Assembly (NCBI RefSeq): GCF_008039875.1
Contig: NZ_VRUU01000010.1
Span: forward strand, 25,535-89,534
Origin: Methylobacterium sp. WL119
GTDB taxonomy: Bacteria > Pseudomonadota > Alphaproteobacteria > Rhizobiales > Beijerinckiaceae
Length of the DNA stretch: 64,000 nucleotides
Direction of reading: 5' to 3'
Shown here: piece after piece, positions 46,164 to 55,330 of the stretch
Layout of the letters: each line of letters opens with the position of its first letter
How positions within the stretch are numbered: the first letter of the stretch is position 1
The notes under the pieces: model-generated
Told to the model about the DNA's origin: nothing
The model's database searches: none
What the model saw: the letters and a program-made list of their open reading frames with translations, nothing else
Made by a program: the position numbers and the translations under genes

Positions 46164-46379
46164 ATGACCGGCGTGTTCTTTCTGTACTTCACCGCATGCA
46201 TGGCGAGCGCTCCCGAGACCTGCGAGGCGCGCCGCATGCCGCTCGACGTCGCCACGCCGCGCGCCTGCCAGCACGTCGCGCAACCGCAGCTCGCCCGTTG
46301 GGTCGGCGAGCATCCGGAATACCGGATCACCGGCTGGCGCTGCGGGGCTCCGCTGCGCGATCCCGGCACACGGATCTGA
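46164..46379 (+). CDS. Small cysteine-containing, probably exported protein
   Basis: 71 residues from ATG 46164 with a strong GGAGG 6 bases upstream. It begins MTGVFFLYFTACMASAPETC, a short hydrophobic lead with no clear signal peptidase site, and has four cysteines (12, 20, 35 and 60). The pattern ACQHVAQPQLARWVGEHPEY then RITGWRCG recalls short alphaproteobacterial proteins ending in a WRC motif. No function is known to me. It stands alone between the AraC gene (252-bp gap) and the CAP-family lipoprotein. Confidence 0.7.
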   Translation: MTGVFFLYFTACMASAPETCEARRMPLDVATPRACQHVAQPQLARWVGEHPEYRITGWRCGAPLRDPGTRI

Positions 46380-46503
46380 GGCTGGGCGTGGCGTCGCGGG
46401 CACAGGCGTCCGCTCTTGCGTCGTGCGGGCGGCCGCGCGCCCCGGTTTCGCCGCATCGGCCGGGCCAAGGCGACGGCCCGTCCCGCCAGCGAACCCTTTT
46501 CCG

Positions 46504-47007
46504 ATGACCCACCGCGCCAGCCGCCACCGCAACGCCTTCGCCGGCCTGGGCCTCCTCGCCCTCGCGCTCTCCGCCTGCGGGACGCCGACGATCCTCGAGA
46601 GTCCGGGCCCGGTGAGCCCCGTGATCCTCGACGAGACCGCTGCCGCCGCCGCGATCTCGCGATACCGGGCGCAGCACGGGCTCGGACCGGTGACGGTCGA
46701 CGCGGGGCTGGTCACGGCGGCGGCGTTCCAGGCCGGCAACAACGCCCGCACCGGCCAGCTCAGCCACGAGGCCGGCGGCAGCTTCACGTCGCGGATGGCG
46801 TCGGCCGGGCTCGGCCGCACCTGGTCGGCCGAGAACCTCAGCGCCGGCTCCGAGACCTTCGATCAGGTGCTGGCCCGCTGGAAGGCCTCGCCCGAGCACA
46901 ACAAGAACATGCTAATCCCGCAGATCCGCCGGATCGGCATCGCCCGCGTCGACGCGCCCGGCACCCGCTACAAGCGCTTCTGGGCGCTCGTGATGGCCGG
47001 CGGCTGA
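46504..47007 (+). CDS. CAP/SCP-domain lipoprotein
   Basis: 167 residues. The signal sequence ends in a lipobox, ALSAC, with Cys25 as the lipidation site. The remainder is a CAP (SCP/PR1-like) domain with ISRYRAQHGLGPVTVD, the histidine-containing QLSHEAGGSFTSRM, WSAENLSAG and a conserved HNKNML block. Bacterial CAP proteins sit in the envelope with mostly unknown roles (lipid or glycan binding). The start ATG 46504 gives the only good signal sequence. It ends 7 bp before the stop of a convergent gene. Confidence 0.88.
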   Translation: MTHRASRHRNAFAGLGLLALALSACGTPTILESPGPVSPVILDETAAAAAISRYRAQHGLGPVTVDAGLVTAAAFQAGNNARTGQLSHEAGGSFTSRMASAGLGRTWSAENLSAGSETFDQVLARWKASPEHNKNMLIPQIRRIGIARVDAPGTRYKRFWALVMAGG

Positions 47008-47014
47008 GGCCGGA

Positions 47015-47992
47015 TCACTCGCTCGTGTTCGGCTCGACGACGTTGCCGGTGCCGCCGTCGGCATCGTCGCGGCTGCTGCCGAACGGGTAGCCGGCATCCT
47101 GGCCGCAATAGAGCCGCCATCCGCCGCGGGAATTGACGACGATCGCCGTCGACCCGAACAGGCCGCCGCCGCCGGTGAAGACGTTGCCGGTGATCACGTT
47201 GTCCGACGGGCTCTGGTGGCGGACTGTGCCGCCCTCCCCGCAATTGCGGTAGAGCCGCACGCCGCCCTGCCCGTGCTGGGCGATGCGGTTTCCGATGATG
47301 CGGTTGCGCGCCGAGCCGTCGACGGCGATGGCCTCGCGCCCGATCGCGACGTCGATGGTGTTGTCGGCGATCACGTTGTCCGCGCTCTCTGCGTCGAGGT
47401 AGATCGCGTCCGCGCCCGAGCGCCCGTTCAGGGTGGAGCCCTGGAGGGTGAAACGGGTGACCCCGGGGGCGAGGTAGATCGGGATGTGCCCGAGCGCGGT
47501 GATCGTCGAATCGCGGATCGCGACCTGCGTCGGCGCGGCGGCCTGTGCCCGCTCGGTATGGCCGAGGCTGTGCGAGGACGCCTTCACCGCGAGCCCCTGG
47601 CCGTTGAGGCCCATGCCCCAGACGCGGATGTGGCCGAGGATGCGGCAGTTGCGCAGGGTCACGCCGCTCGGCCGCGACCAGATCCCCCCCGCTCCGGTCG
47701 GCGCGCGCGAGCGGATCTCGACCGCGAGCTCCGCGAGCGTCGGCGCCGGCTCGGTCCGGCCGATCGTCGCGCCGCCGCAGTCGATCTCCGTGCCCGAGGC
47801 CTCCGCCCCCTCGATCACGACCCGGCGCAGGACGTGGTCGCCGGGGCTCAAGCCGATCGAGCACGCGAGGCTGACGGCCTCGTCGCCGGGGCTCGGAGGC
47901 GACAGCAGGCGGGCGCGCGTCGCGGCATCGCAGGGCCGGGCGGATGCAGGTTCGACGAGGGCGGGCGGGGCCGGCGGCAGGCTGACGATCAT
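47015..47992 (-). CDS. Right-handed parallel beta-helix repeat protein (NosD-like)
   Basis: 325 residues from ATG 47992. Repeating rungs of about 22 residues with Asn/Asp ladders are visible (NVIADNTIDVAIGREAIAVD; RNRIIGNRIAQHGQGGVRLY; NVITGNVFTGGGGLFG), typical of parallel beta-helix proteins. Early residues (AVSLACSIGLSPGDHVLRRV) form the N-terminal cap. It may act on or bind polysaccharide. No catalytic site was identified. The ATG chosen gives no signal peptide; an upstream start would run into the FUSC promoter region, so the N-terminus is uncertain. Confidence 0.75.
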   Translation of the reverse strand: MIVSLPPAPPALVEPASARPCDAATRARLLSPPSPGDEAVSLACSIGLSPGDHVLRRVVIEGAEASGTEIDCGGATIGRTEPAPTLAELAVEIRSRAPTGAGGIWSRPSGVTLRNCRILGHIRVWGMGLNGQGLAVKASSHSLGHTERAQAAAPTQVAIRDSTITALGHIPIYLAPGVTRFTLQGSTLNGRSGADAIYLDAESADNVIADNTIDVAIGREAIAVDGSARNRIIGNRIAQHGQGGVRLYRNCGEGGTVRHQSPSDNVITGNVFTGGGGLFGSTAIVVNSRGGWRLYCGQDAGYPFGSSRDDADGGTGNVVEPNTSE

Positions 47993-48155
47993 CGCCGGGA
48001 GATGACGGGCGACGACGGCATTTTCAGGATAAGGCCGCGCAGGTCCGAGATGCCGGCCCCGGCGGTTCCGCTCGCGGGCGAAGGGTTCTAGACCTCCGGT
48101 GCGCCGAGGTCCGATCCGGCGCTGGAGCCGAAGGTTGGCAGACCCCGTCCCGAGC

Positions 48156-50288
48156 ATGCCGAAGCAGACCGCGAAGCGGACGGTCGTGCGCCTGCGCCGC
48201 CGCCGGGTCGCGGGCGGGCGCGGGAGCCTCGGCCGGCCCGGCTCCGACCTGACGCGGCTGCCGGTGGCCCTCGACCCGCGGGGCCTGAGCCTCGTCGAGG
48301 GCGTGCGCGCGGCCTTCGCCTTCGCGATCGTGCTGCTGGCCAACGAATGGATTCAGTGGCCGCCGCTCCTGACGATGGCGCTCGCGGCCAACCTCACCTG
48401 CTTCTGCGACACCGGCGGCCCGATCCGCATCCGCCTGCGCGTGCTCACCGCCTTCTCGGTGCTCGGCGCCATGATCTGGGGCGTGTTCGGGCTGATCCAG
48501 CCCTACGGCCCGCTCGTGGTCGTGCCGGCCGCCTGCGCGGTGATCTTCGCCTGCGCCTACGCCCGCGTCTGGAGCGTGCAGGCCCAGGCCGCGGGCAACG
48601 TGCTCGTGGTGGTGCTCTGCATCGCCATGGACCGGCCCTTGAGCCCGCAGGAAGCCGCGATCATCGCCGCGATGTTCCTCGCGGGCGGGCTGTGGGCGAC
48701 CGTACTGGCGCTGGTGCTGTGGCGGCTGCACCCCTACCGCGCGGCCCATCGCGCCATCGCCGAGGTCTGGCACGCGCTCGCGCGGCTGACCGGCGATCTC
48801 GAGAAGCTCGCGGCCGCGCCCGAGACGGTGGCCGCCGCCTTCGACGGCCATGCCCGCGCCCACCGCCGCGGCGTCCGCGCCGGCATCGAATCCGCACGTG
48901 CGCTCCTCCTCGACCTCGCGCGCTCCCGCGAGCGCGTCTCCGAGCGCACGGCACAGGCGCTGCTGCGCCTGGAGACGGCCGAGCAGCTGTTCTCCGGCCT
49001 GATCGGCATCGCCGAGCTGATCGAGAGCGCACCCGAGCCGCACCGACGCGCCGCCGCCAAGCTGTTCCTGCGGCGCCTGCGCCCGCTGCTGATCGCCATC
49101 GCCCGGGCGATCCGCGACGACGTCGACCTCGATCTGCCGCGCCTGGATCCGGCGATCGCCCGCGCCACGGAAGGGCTGGAGGCGACGCCGATCCTCGCGC
49201 GCCTGGCCGAGCGCATCATCGAGCGCGTCCGGATCGGGGCCAAGCTCTCGACGCCGGAGGGCTACCGCCCCGGCGGGGCGCTCGCCGACGGCGGCAGCCT
49301 CGACTGGCGCACGCGGTTCTTCGGGCCGCTGCGCACCAACTTCACCCTCGCCTCGGCCAACCTCCGCCACGCGGTGCGCGCCAGCGCGGTCTGCGCCCCG
49401 GCGCTCGCGGCGACGCTGATCTGGGCCGGCCCGTTCTCGCATTGGCTGGTGATGACCGTGGTCCTCACCATGCAGCCGTTCTACTCGGCGACGTGGCAGC
49501 GGGCGCTGGAGCGGATCGGCGGCACCGTGCTCGGCGGCCTCGTCGGCGCGCTGCTGGCGCAGATGGCGACGACGCCGCTGATGCAGATCGCGCTGATCCT
49601 GCCGTTGAGCATCGTCGGCTTCGCCGCGCGGCAGGTCAGCTACGGCGTCTTCGTCGCCTGCCTGACCCCGCTGATCGTGCTGCTGATCGAGGTGATCACG
49701 CCCGGCCATTCCTCCTGGGAGGTGGTCGGCATGCGTGCGCTGTTCACCATCCTCGGCGGGCTGATCGCCGTGGTCAGCTGCCTGCTGCTGTGGCCGATCT
49801 GGGAGCCGGACCAAGTCCGCAAGGAACTGCGCCGCGCGCTCGCGAGCCATGCCGCCTTCGCGGAAGCCGCCTTCGCGGAGACGCCGCTTTCGGAGCGCGA
49901 GGCGAAGCTCTCGACCTGTGCCCGGAGCGCCGGCCTCGCGCTCAACGACCTCGAAGCCGCCCTGTCGCGCGCCCTGCAGCAGCCGCGCGCCGGTCACCAC
50001 CCGGAGGTCGAGGCGGCGATGGTCGCCGACGCCACGCTCCGGCGGATCAGCGCCCGCCTCACCGTGCTCCGCCATGCCGGCGCGCCGGCGGGCGCGGAGG
50101 ACGGCCCGTGGAAGGCCTGGATCGCGGCGACGCTCGCGGCGCTGGCCGAGCACCGCTATCCGTTGCCGGACCGCCCCGATGAGGCGCGCAGCCCGCAGCT
50201 TCAGCGCCTCGTCGCCCAGGTCGACCTGCTCACCGGCACCCTGCGGCCGGGGCAGGTGCGGGAGACGCCGGTGGGCGCGGTCGCGTGA
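48156..50288 (+). CDS. FUSC-family inner-membrane transporter (YccS/AaeB-like)
   Basis: 710 residues from ATG 48156 (a GTG at 48099 is an alternative). There are two membrane blocks: about residues 50-190 (AAFAFAIVLLANEWIQWPPL ... GLWATVLALVLW) and about 420-540 (WLVMTVVLTMQPFYSATWQR, ALILPLSIVGFAARQVSYGV). Each is followed by a cytoplasmic helical segment. The motif VVLTMQPFYSATWQRALERI-GGT is the hallmark of the FUSC family, which includes aromatic acid efflux AaeB and the fusaric-acid resistance proteins. The substrate is not identifiable. No HlyD-type partner gene is adjacent, unlike aaeAB. Confidence 0.87.
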   Translation: MPKQTAKRTVVRLRRRRVAGGRGSLGRPGSDLTRLPVALDPRGLSLVEGVRAAFAFAIVLLANEWIQWPPLLTMALAANLTCFCDTGGPIRIRLRVLTAFSVLGAMIWGVFGLIQPYGPLVVVPAACAVIFACAYARVWSVQAQAAGNVLVVVLCIAMDRPLSPQEAAIIAAMFLAGGLWATVLALVLWRLHPYRAAHRAIAEVWHALARLTGDLEKLAAAPETVAAAFDGHARAHRRGVRAGIESARALLLDLARSRERVSERTAQALLRLETAEQLFSGLIGIAELIESAPEPHRRAAAKLFLRRLRPLLIAIARAIRDDVDLDLPRLDPAIARATEGLEATPILARLAERIIERVRIGAKLSTPEGYRPGGALADGGSLDWRTRFFGPLRTNFTLASANLRHAVRASAVCAPALAATLIWAGPFSHWLVMTVVLTMQPFYSATWQRALERIGGTVLGGLVGALLAQMATTPLMQIALILPLSIVGFAARQVSYGVFVACLTPLIVLLIEVITPGHSSWEVVGMRALFTILGGLIAVVSCLLLWPIWEPDQVRKELRRALASHAAFAEAAFAETPLSEREAKLSTCARSAGLALNDLEAALSRALQQPRAGHHPEVEAAMVADATLRRISARLTVLRHAGAPAGAEDGPWKAWIAATLAALAEHRYPLPDRPDEARSPQLQRLVAQVDLLTGTLRPGQVRETPVGAVA

Positions 50289-50304
50289 CCCGCGCCCGAC
50301 CGGC

Positions 50305-51435
50305 TCAGTTCAGCGCCTGCGGCTCGGCCTCCTGCAGGAAGGCTGCGACCTCGCGGAAGAACTGCATGCGGTTCTTCTCCATCATCACCGTATGCGTGCC
50401 CTCGCCGAGCTCGACGAAGCGCTTGTAGGGGGCGTTCGTCAGCTGGGTGAAGTATTCCTGCGCCTGGTAGCTCGGCAGGTCGGCGTCCCATTCCGCGTGG
50501 ATGATCAGGGTCGGGACGCGAATTTCGCCCGGATCGTAGAGCGGCTTTCCCGCCTGCCAGTAGGCCTGCGAGTCGGCGACGACGCCGTTCGGCGCGCGCA
50601 GCACCGGCGGCGACGAGCCTGCGCCGGCCGCGTCGGTGGCCCAGGTCGCATCCGCCCATTGCTCGAACCAGCCCGCCGGGATCAGGTCGGTGCGCTTGTC
50701 CCCAGCGACGCCCTTGAGCCAGCGGTCCCGGGCGCTGTCGCGGGTGACGGTGCGGTAGGCGCCGAGCGGCCCGGAGGTGCCGAGGTTCGGCGGCGCCTTG
50801 GCGATCCATTGCGGCGCGTAGAGCACGAGGCGGTTGACCCGGTCGTTGTGGGTGGTGGTGTAGAGCCCCATGGTCGAGGTGCCCCAGGACCATCCCATCA
50901 GGTCGAGTTTTTCGACGCCGCGCCGCTTCAGGATGTAGTCGACGGCGACGCCCACGGCCTTCGCCGCGTCGGCGGTGCGCATGAAGGGCGGGTTGTCCGC
51001 GGCCGGCCGGTCCATCTGCTTCGGGCGGCTCGAGAACCCGTAGCCGGGCAGGTCCACGAGGTAGACGTCGAAGCCGAGGCCGGCCAGGTAGTCCATCATC
51101 GACAGGCCGGCGAGCGGCAGGTCGAACGCCGTCGAGGCCGGGTAGGTCGCCCCATGGACGTAGAGCAGGATCCGGTCGGCGGCGAAGCGCGCCTGCCCCG
51201 CCGGGTGCTTGTTGCGGACGTAGAGCTCGATCCCGTCCTCGCCCGTCGGCACGCGGAACTCCTCGCGCGCGATGGCGGGTGCCGCCGGCTCGCGCGCCAA
51301 GGCCGGCGTCGCCGCCAGACCGAGGCCGAGGGCGGCGAGGCCGCGGAAGACGTCCCGGCGCGGCACGGCGCCGAGGTCCGGGTCCGCCGCGTTTCGGCCT
51401 TCGGCCGGCGGTTTCTGCTTCGATGGTGCGGGCAT
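50305..51435 (-). CDS. Exported (Tat-type) alpha/beta hydrolase
   Basis: 376 residues from ATG 51435 with a GGGAGAG site. The N-terminus carries a twin-arginine signal (PRRDVFRGLAALGLGL) and cleavage near ALA-RE. The alpha/beta hydrolase fold is clear: oxyanion region YVHGATYP, nucleophile Ser183 in GWSWGTS, acid Asp in HAEWDADLP and His in GEGTHTVMM. It should act as an esterase or lipase-like enzyme in the periplasm; the substrate is unknown. It is convergent with the FUSC gene and its start faces the cardiolipin synthase gene. Confidence 0.87.
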   Translation of the reverse strand: MPAPSKQKPPAEGRNAADPDLGAVPRRDVFRGLAALGLGLAATPALAREPAAPAIAREEFRVPTGEDGIELYVRNKHPAGQARFAADRILLYVHGATYPASTAFDLPLAGLSMMDYLAGLGFDVYLVDLPGYGFSSRPKQMDRPAADNPPFMRTADAAKAVGVAVDYILKRRGVEKLDLMGWSWGTSTMGLYTTTHNDRVNRLVLYAPQWIAKAPPNLGTSGPLGAYRTVTRDSARDRWLKGVAGDKRTDLIPAGWFEQWADATWATDAAGAGSSPPVLRAPNGVVADSQAYWQAGKPLYDPGEIRVPTLIIHAEWDADLPSYQAQEYFTQLTNAPYKRFVELGEGTHTVMMEKNRMQFFREVAAFLQEAEPQALN

Positions 51436-51655
51436 CGTTCTCTCCCATGCGGATCTGGCGTCCGATGCAGGAGATGAATCATTCCCGCGGCGCCCAGGCA
51501 ACGGAGATCGCAGCGCAGCGCGGACGATCATCGGCGATCGTCGCCCGACGATCGGCCATCCCTATCGCGCTCACGGAAAAAACACGCTGCCGCGTCCGCG
51601 CGCATCGCGCCGTTTCCCGTATATCGGCGCGGGACATCGAGAGCGGACACGACCT

Positions 51656-53092
51656 TTGGAAGACGCGTTGATCCGGTGGCTGCAGTCCACCGCACATCTG
51701 AGGGCCGACGTCGCGGCCGTGATCGGCACCGTGCTGGCGCTCGGCGTCACCCTGCACGCGCTGCTGCGCAAGCGCCGGGTCAGCGTCGCGGTCGGCTGGA
51801 TCGGGCTCGCCTGGCTGTCGCCGGTGTTCGGGACGTCCCTGTATCTGCTGTTCGGGATCAACCGGGTCGAGCGCCGCGCGCGCAAGTTCCAGTCGAAGCC
51901 CTCCGCGGCGCCCGGCGCGCCGAGCACCGAGGACGCCATCGTCCCCGAGGTGATGTGGCCGCTGGACAGGGCGGTGCGCCGCATCTCCGGCCTGCCGGCG
52001 CTTGCCGGCAACACGATCCGCCTGTTCCGCAACGGCGACGCGGCCTATCCGGCGATGCTGGCGGCGATCGGCGCGGCGCGAACCAGCATCGCCCTGTCCA
52101 GCTACATCTTCCGCGACGATCCCACCGGACGGACCTTCTGCGCGGCGTTGAAGGAAGCGCAGGACCGCGGCGTCGCGGTGCGGGTGATCATCGACGGCAT
52201 CGGCGGCGGCTACTTCCGCGCCGCGGCCTTCCGGCGCCTGCGGGCCGCGGGCGTGCCGGCCGCCCTGTTCATGCATTCGGGCCTGCCCTGGCGCATGCCG
52301 TTCCTGAACCTGCGCACCCACAAGAAGCTGCTGATCCTCGACGGGCGCGAGGCCTTCACCGGCGGCCTCAACATCTCGCAGCCGAACCGCCTGCGGACGC
52401 GCCCGGACCACCCGATCCGCGACACCCATTTCCACGTCGCCGGCCCGGTGGTCGAGCAACTGATGCTGGCCTTCTCGGCTGATTGGGCCTTCGCCGACGG
52501 CGGTGCGCTCGAAGGGCCGGACTGGTTCCCCGACCTCCAACCGGTCGGGCAATCGATCGCGCGGGTCGTCGTCTCCGGGCCCGACGCGGACGTCGAGAAG
52601 ATCGAGTTCGTGATCCTGCAGGCGCTGGCCTGCGCGCGCAGCTCGGTCCGCGTCGTCACCCCCTACTTCCTGCCGGACGAGGTGGTGATGAACGCCCTCA
52701 TCCTCGCCAGCCAGCGCGGGATCACGGTGGACATCGTCATCCCGCGGATCAGCGACCATCACTTCATCGATTGGGCGACGCGGGCGCACATCGCGCCGCT
52801 GCTGCGCAACGGCGTGCGGATCTGGCTCGACGAGCCGCCCTTCGACCATTCCAAGGCGACGGTGGTGGACGGCGCCTGGTGCTTCGTCGGCAGCGCGAAC
52901 TGGGACATGCGCAGCTTCCGGCTGAACTTCGAGCTCAACGTCGAGATCCACGACGCCGATCTCGCCGCGCAGCTCGAGAGCTTCATCCGCGCCAAGATGG
53001 AGACGCCGCTGACCCTGGACGCGATCAACGCGCGGGTCTTGCCCGTCCGTTTGCGCGACGCAGGCGTGCGACTGCTGCTGCCATACCTCTGA
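51656..53092 (+). CDS. cls: Cardiolipin synthase (phospholipase D family)
   Basis: About 478 residues; starts are TTG codons at 51656 or 51668, no ATG being available before the first membrane helix. Two N-terminal helices (VAAVIGTVLALGVTLHALL; VSVAVGWIGLAWLSPVFGT) anchor it. Two PLD-type HKD motifs follow: THKKLLILDGREAFTGGLN and DHSKATVVDG. The enzyme condenses two phosphatidylglycerol molecules, or equivalent, to cardiolipin at the inner membrane. The 3' end overlaps the convergent phosphatase gene by 68 bp. Confidence 0.9.
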   Translation: MEDALIRWLQSTAHLRADVAAVIGTVLALGVTLHALLRKRRVSVAVGWIGLAWLSPVFGTSLYLLFGINRVERRARKFQSKPSAAPGAPSTEDAIVPEVMWPLDRAVRRISGLPALAGNTIRLFRNGDAAYPAMLAAIGAARTSIALSSYIFRDDPTGRTFCAALKEAQDRGVAVRVIIDGIGGGYFRAAAFRRLRAAGVPAALFMHSGLPWRMPFLNLRTHKKLLILDGREAFTGGLNISQPNRLRTRPDHPIRDTHFHVAGPVVEQLMLAFSADWAFADGGALEGPDWFPDLQPVGQSIARVVVSGPDADVEKIEFVILQALACARSSVRVVTPYFLPDEVVMNALILASQRGITVDIVIPRISDHHFIDWATRAHIAPLLRNGVRIWLDEPPFDHSKATVVDGAWCFVGSANWDMRSFRLNFELNVEIHDADLAAQLESFIRAKMETPLTLDAINARVLPVRLRDAGVRLLLPYL

Positions 53093-53801
53093 AGCGCAGG
53101 CGCGGCGCCTCGCCGGGCGGGGCCGGGCTGAGATGGACGACGATCGGGCGGTGGTCTGAGGGCCCGCGCGGCAGCACCGCGTGCTCGCGGCAGACGAGGC
53201 CGCGCACCAGGCAGCGGTCGAGGCGCAGCGGCACCATCTCGACCATCGCGTGCGTCGGCCGGCGCGGGCCGACGTCGCGGAATCCCGGCACCAGCGCCGG
53301 CCCGACGATGTTGTAGTCGCCGAGGATCGCCGAGCGCTCCGGCAGCATCCCGACGATCCGGCGCAGCTGGCGCCGGTTCAGCATCTGGCCGTGCGACAGG
53401 TGCACGTTGGCCACGACGAAATCGCCGAAATCGAGCACCTGGCAGACCCGGTGCACGACCGCGCCGGACGGCAGCTTGACGACCGTCGGCGTCTTCGCCC
53501 ACGGGGTCGGGCACCACATCGCCAGGCCGTGGATGCGCCCCGGCAGCGGCACCCAGGCATAGGATCCGCCGACGCGGTCGGTGATCCCGGCGATCTCGCG
53601 GGTCGCCTCCTGCATCAGCAGCAGGTCCGGCCGTTCCTGCTCGATCAGGGCGACGACGTCCTCGACCGCCGCGCCCGTGCGCCGCAGCAGGTTCCAGCTG
53701 ACGACCTTGCGCGACACCGCCGCGGCATCCGCCTGGCGGATCGGCGCCGGCGCGACCGAGTCGAGGCCGAGGGACGCCGGGGAAACCTGGATCGTTGCCA
53801 T
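53025..53801 (-). CDS. Endonuclease/exonuclease/phosphatase family protein
   Basis: 258 residues from ATG 53801. The EEP fold blocks are present: VVSWNLLRR, LLLMQEATREIAG, NVHLSHGQMLNRRQL, AILGDYNIVG and the C-terminal SDHRPIVVHL with the Asp-His pair. Members are phosphodiesterases or phosphatases acting on nucleic acids, lipids or inositol phosphates. The last 23 codons, after LSPAPPGEAPRL, are basic and run into the cardiolipin synthase gene on the other strand (68-bp overlap). The N-terminus lacks a signal peptide. The neighbouring Cls hints at a lipid substrate, but this is weak. Confidence 0.85.
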   Translation of the reverse strand: MATIQVSPASLGLDSVAPAPIRQADAAAVSRKVVSWNLLRRTGAAVEDVVALIEQERPDLLLMQEATREIAGITDRVGGSYAWVPLPGRIHGLAMWCPTPWAKTPTVVKLPSGAVVHRVCQVLDFGDFVVANVHLSHGQMLNRRQLRRIVGMLPERSAILGDYNIVGPALVPGFRDVGPRRPTHAMVEMVPLRLDRCLVRGLVCREHAVLPRGPSDHRPIVVHLSPAPPGEAPRLRFRGMAAAVARLRRANGRARPAR

Positions 53802-54042
53802 GCGGGCCGTTCGTGCTCCTGACGGCGCTCGCCTGACAGCCCCGGGCAGGCGCGAGACCGGGACGGGGTGCGGGGGTATCACGCCCGCGTCCCAACGCGC
53901 GACCGATGATCCCGTTGCCCTGTTGACGCAACCACCCTCGACCCTTGAGCCTCGCGGCGCGAGCGCCCAGAATCCATCTCGATCCGTTCGGACCTGCCGC
54001 GGGGCAGCGCTCCGGATCCCGAGGACCCAGATCACGGGGACC

Positions 54043-55278
54043 ATGACGCGTTTCACGTTCATCCACGCCGCCGACCTGCATCTCGGCAGCCCGCTCGCCG
54101 GGCTCTCGGCGCGGAACGCCGAGATCGCCCAGCGCTTCGCCTCCGCCGGCAGGCGCGCGTTCGAGGACCTGATCGGCCATGCGATCGAGGCGCGCGTCGC
54201 GTTCTTGATCGTCGCCGGCGACGTCTACGACGGCGACTGGGCCGACCACTCGATCGGCCTGTTCTTCGCCCGCCAGGTCGCGCGGCTCGACCGGGCCGGC
54301 ATCCCGGTGGTCTTGGTGCGCGGCAACCACGACGCCGAGAGCGTGATCACCAAGGCGATCACCCTGCCGGACGCGGTGTGCACCTTCTCGACAAAGAAGC
54401 CCGAGACCCTTCGCCTCGACCACCTGAAGGTCGCGCTTCACGGGCAGAGCTTTCCCAACCGGGCGGTCGACGAGAACCTGTCGCTGGCCTATCCGGCCGC
54501 CGTGCCGGGCTGGTTCAACATCGGCGTGCTGCACACCTCCTGCACCGGGCACGCTCAGCACGCGACCTACGCGCCCTGCTCCGTCGCCGACCTGCGCGCG
54601 CGCGGCTACGACTACTGGGCGCTCGGCCACATCCACGAATATGCCGAGCTGTCGCAGGATCCCTGGATCCTGTTCCCGGGCAACCTCCAGGGTCGCAGCA
54701 TCCGCGAATGCGGCCCCAAGGGCGCCGTCGTGGTGGAGGTCGGCGACGGGCAGGTCACGGCGGTGCGACGCCTGATCGTCGATCATGCGCGCTTCCACAG
54801 CCTCACGGTGGCGGTCGACGCGGCCGAGAGCGAGAGCGAGGCGGTGGCCCTGGTCGAGGCGGCTCTGCGCCCGCTGGCGGCGTTGGCCGAGGGCCGCCTG
54901 CTCGCGGTCCGCGTGCACCTCACCGGCGTCACCGCCGCCCACGACCGGCTCGCCGCCGACCGCGAGAACCTCACCGCCGAAATCCAGGCCGCCGCCGACC
55001 GCGTCCACGAGGACATCTGGCTGGAGAAGCTGAGGATCGACACCGCCCGCCCGAGCAGCGGCCCGCGGGAGAACGTCGTCGACGCCATCGACCCGGCGAC
55101 GCTCCTCGCCGAGATCGACCACGACCCGGAGTTTCGCGCGCGCGCGACCGCCGCGCTCGCCGAGATCGCCGCCAAGATGCCGGCGGCCGAGGACGGCGAC
55201 CTCGCCGCCGATCTCGATACCCTCTGCGCCGAGGCCGAAGCGATGATCCTCGGCCGCCTGACCAAGCGCGCATGCTGA
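54043..55278 (+). CDS. Metallophosphoesterase/DNA-repair exonuclease, YhaO (SbcD)-like
   Basis: 411 residues. The calcineurin-like phosphoesterase core has HAADLHLGSPL, VAGDVYDGDWAD, VLVRGNHDAES, a conserved His in GVLHTSCTG and ALGHIHEY, all metal-ligand motifs of the Mre11/SbcD superfamily. The C-terminal part (about 245-411) is helical and would contact the partner ATPase. The next gene, 52 bp downstream, encodes that partner (YhaN/Rad50-like). The pair should form a DNA end-processing nuclease like YhaO-YhaN of Bacillus. ATG 54043 is preceded by GGGGACC. Confidence 0.92.
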   Translation: MTRFTFIHAADLHLGSPLAGLSARNAEIAQRFASAGRRAFEDLIGHAIEARVAFLIVAGDVYDGDWADHSIGLFFARQVARLDRAGIPVVLVRGNHDAESVITKAITLPDAVCTFSTKKPETLRLDHLKVALHGQSFPNRAVDENLSLAYPAAVPGWFNIGVLHTSCTGHAQHATYAPCSVADLRARGYDYWALGHIHEYAELSQDPWILFPGNLQGRSIRECGPKGAVVVEVGDGQVTAVRRLIVDHARFHSLTVAVDAAESESEAVALVEAALRPLAALAEGRLLAVRVHLTGVTAAHDRLAADRENLTAEIQAAADRVHEDIWLEKLRIDTARPSSGPRENVVDAIDPATLLAEIDHDPEFRARATAALAEIAAKMPAAEDGDLAADLDTLCAEAEAMILGRLTKRAC

Positions 55279-55330
55279 GACGCGCGACTTCACCGGACGC
55301 TCGCCGAAGCCCGGCGGTGCGGAGACACCC

